NCBI GenBank assembly: GCA_946543095.1
Contig: CAMNLO010000116.1
Span: 1 to 5,863 of the forward strand
DNA from: an uncultured bacterium
Lineage (GTDB): Bacteria > Bacillota > Clostridia > Lachnospirales > Lachnospiraceae
Direction: 5' to 3'
Length of the DNA: 5,863 bases
Of this stretch, positions 5,365 to 5,863 are shown piece after piece. Both the position numbers and the translations under genes were made by a program. Each line of letters opens with the position of its first letter. The first letter of the stretch is position 1. The notes below the pieces were generated by a model, which saw only the letters and a program-made list of their open reading frames with translations, was not told the DNA's origin and made no database searches.

Positions 5365-5790
5365 ATGAGAAAGAAAGATACATTTTATTATATCTATCTG
5401 TCCGATGCGCTGATCAAGAAAAACGTGCGGAGCGGCATCGGAGATGTGAAGCTGACCCCCGGGGTGATCAAGATCCTGGATTATCTGGGCCATCACGAAA
5501 ATGTGATCCAGAAGGATATTTCCGATCGTTTCCGGGAGGAGCCCGCTTCCATTACCTCTGCGTTAAAGTATATGGAAAGCAGGGGGTTGGTCAGGAGGGA
5601 GGAACACCCGAAGGACAACAGGGCGAAAAGCATTTCCCTCACCGAAGAAGGAGAGCGTGTTAATGAAACGGTGGAGGGGCTGTACAGGGGCATCGAGGAA
5701 AAAGGACTGGGGGACTTTACCCAGGAAGAGATCAGGACCCTGAATGCCTTCCTTGCCAGGATCTGCAAGAATCTGGAGGAGCCGTCTTAA
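5365..5790 (+). CDS. MarR-family winged-helix transcriptional regulator
   Basis: This 141-residue cytoplasmic DNA-binding protein has the usual MarR length and order. It has an N-terminal dimerisation helix (1-25), then LTPGVIKILDYLGHHENV (30-47), a helix-turn-helix (about 48-75; KDISDRF, then EEPASITSALKYMESRGLV) and a beta wing with the typical basic D-x-R tip (HPKDNRAKSISLTEEGE, 81-97, Asp84 and Arg86). C-terminal helices complete the dimer interface. The ATG lies 17 bases after the chemoreceptor stop. It has no Shine-Dalgarno sequence, so translation is probably coupled to the upstream gene or inefficient, which suits a repressor needed at low level. Cys134 is the only cysteine and lies near the C-terminus, so an OhrR-type N-terminal redox switch is unlikely. 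The best candidate targets are the paired palindromes in front of its own operon. The inducing ligand is unknown. Confidence 0.93.
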   Translation: MRKKDTFYYIYLSDALIKKNVRSGIGDVKLTPGVIKILDYLGHHENVIQKDISDRFREEPASITSALKYMESRGLVRREEHPKDNRAKSISLTEEGERVNETVEGLYRGIEEKGLGDFTQEEIRTLNAFLARICKNLEEPS

Positions 5791-5831
5791 GCTCTGCTGT
5801 CATTGTTCATTGTATTATCAGCCCATTTTTC

Positions 5832-5863
5832 ATACACTGCCTTTTTAAAGGCAGTGTATTTTT
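5832..5863 (+). terminator. Intrinsic terminator of the chemoreceptor-MarR operon
   Basis: ATACACTGCCTTT (5832-5844) is perfectly complementary to AAAGGCAGTGTAT (5847-5859) and is followed by T residues that run to the window edge. The stem has up to 13 pairs; the innermost A-T pairs probably open to form the loop. The flanking A- and T-rich arms could let it act on both strands. It lies 41 bases after the marR stop. Confidence 0.92.

Noticed and set aside
4486..5496. A 336-residue minus-strand open frame opposite the chemoreceptor
   Set aside because: It is a low-complexity Ser/Ala/Ile-rich shadow of the coiled-coil repeats of the receptor, without a promoter or ribosome binding site.

Overview
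The window looks like chromosomal DNA of a Gram-positive anaerobe of the class Clostridia, most likely a moderately GC-rich Lachnospiraceae-type gut bacterium. This is inferred from strong AGGAGG-type ribosome binding sites, consensus SigA-like promoters, an MscL with a C-terminal zinc ribbon, a Cache-type chemoreceptor without a C-terminal docking pentapeptide, and protein styles typical of that group. All supported genes are on the + strand. No phage, insertion sequence, CRISPR array or att duplication is visible.

Layout. Positions 71-262 form a self-contained tRNA-Ser(CGA) transcription unit: consensus promoter, a leader hairpin, the tRNA and an intrinsic terminator. A 260-base gap with no recognisable gene follows. 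Next comes a probable three-gene operon at 523-2810. It starts with a 492-residue protein fusing a complete RelA/SpoT-type HD (alarmone hydrolase-like) domain to an aminoglycoside-phosphotransferase-fold kinase domain. Two small paralogous VOC/glyoxalase-fold proteins follow, each with its own good ribosome binding site. Positions 2811-3090 hold a long inverted repeat, what may be the decayed start of a membrane transporter gene, and the promoter of mscL. The mscL gene (3091-3519) encodes the large-conductance mechanosensitive channel.

The last third (3592-5863) is a clear transcription unit. A consensus promoter overlaps and abuts two near-palindromic operators. It drives a methyl-accepting chemotaxis receptor and then, after 17 bases, a MarR-family repressor, with an intrinsic terminator at the window edge. 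The simplest reading is that the MarR protein binds the paired operators and represses its own operon, so that production of a single chemoreceptor depends on a MarR ligand.

The two points most worth follow-up are the hydrolase-kinase fusion, with its VOC neighbours, and the MarR-controlled chemoreceptor. Neither is proven to be a new system from sequence alone. Functions are family-level assignments read by eye.
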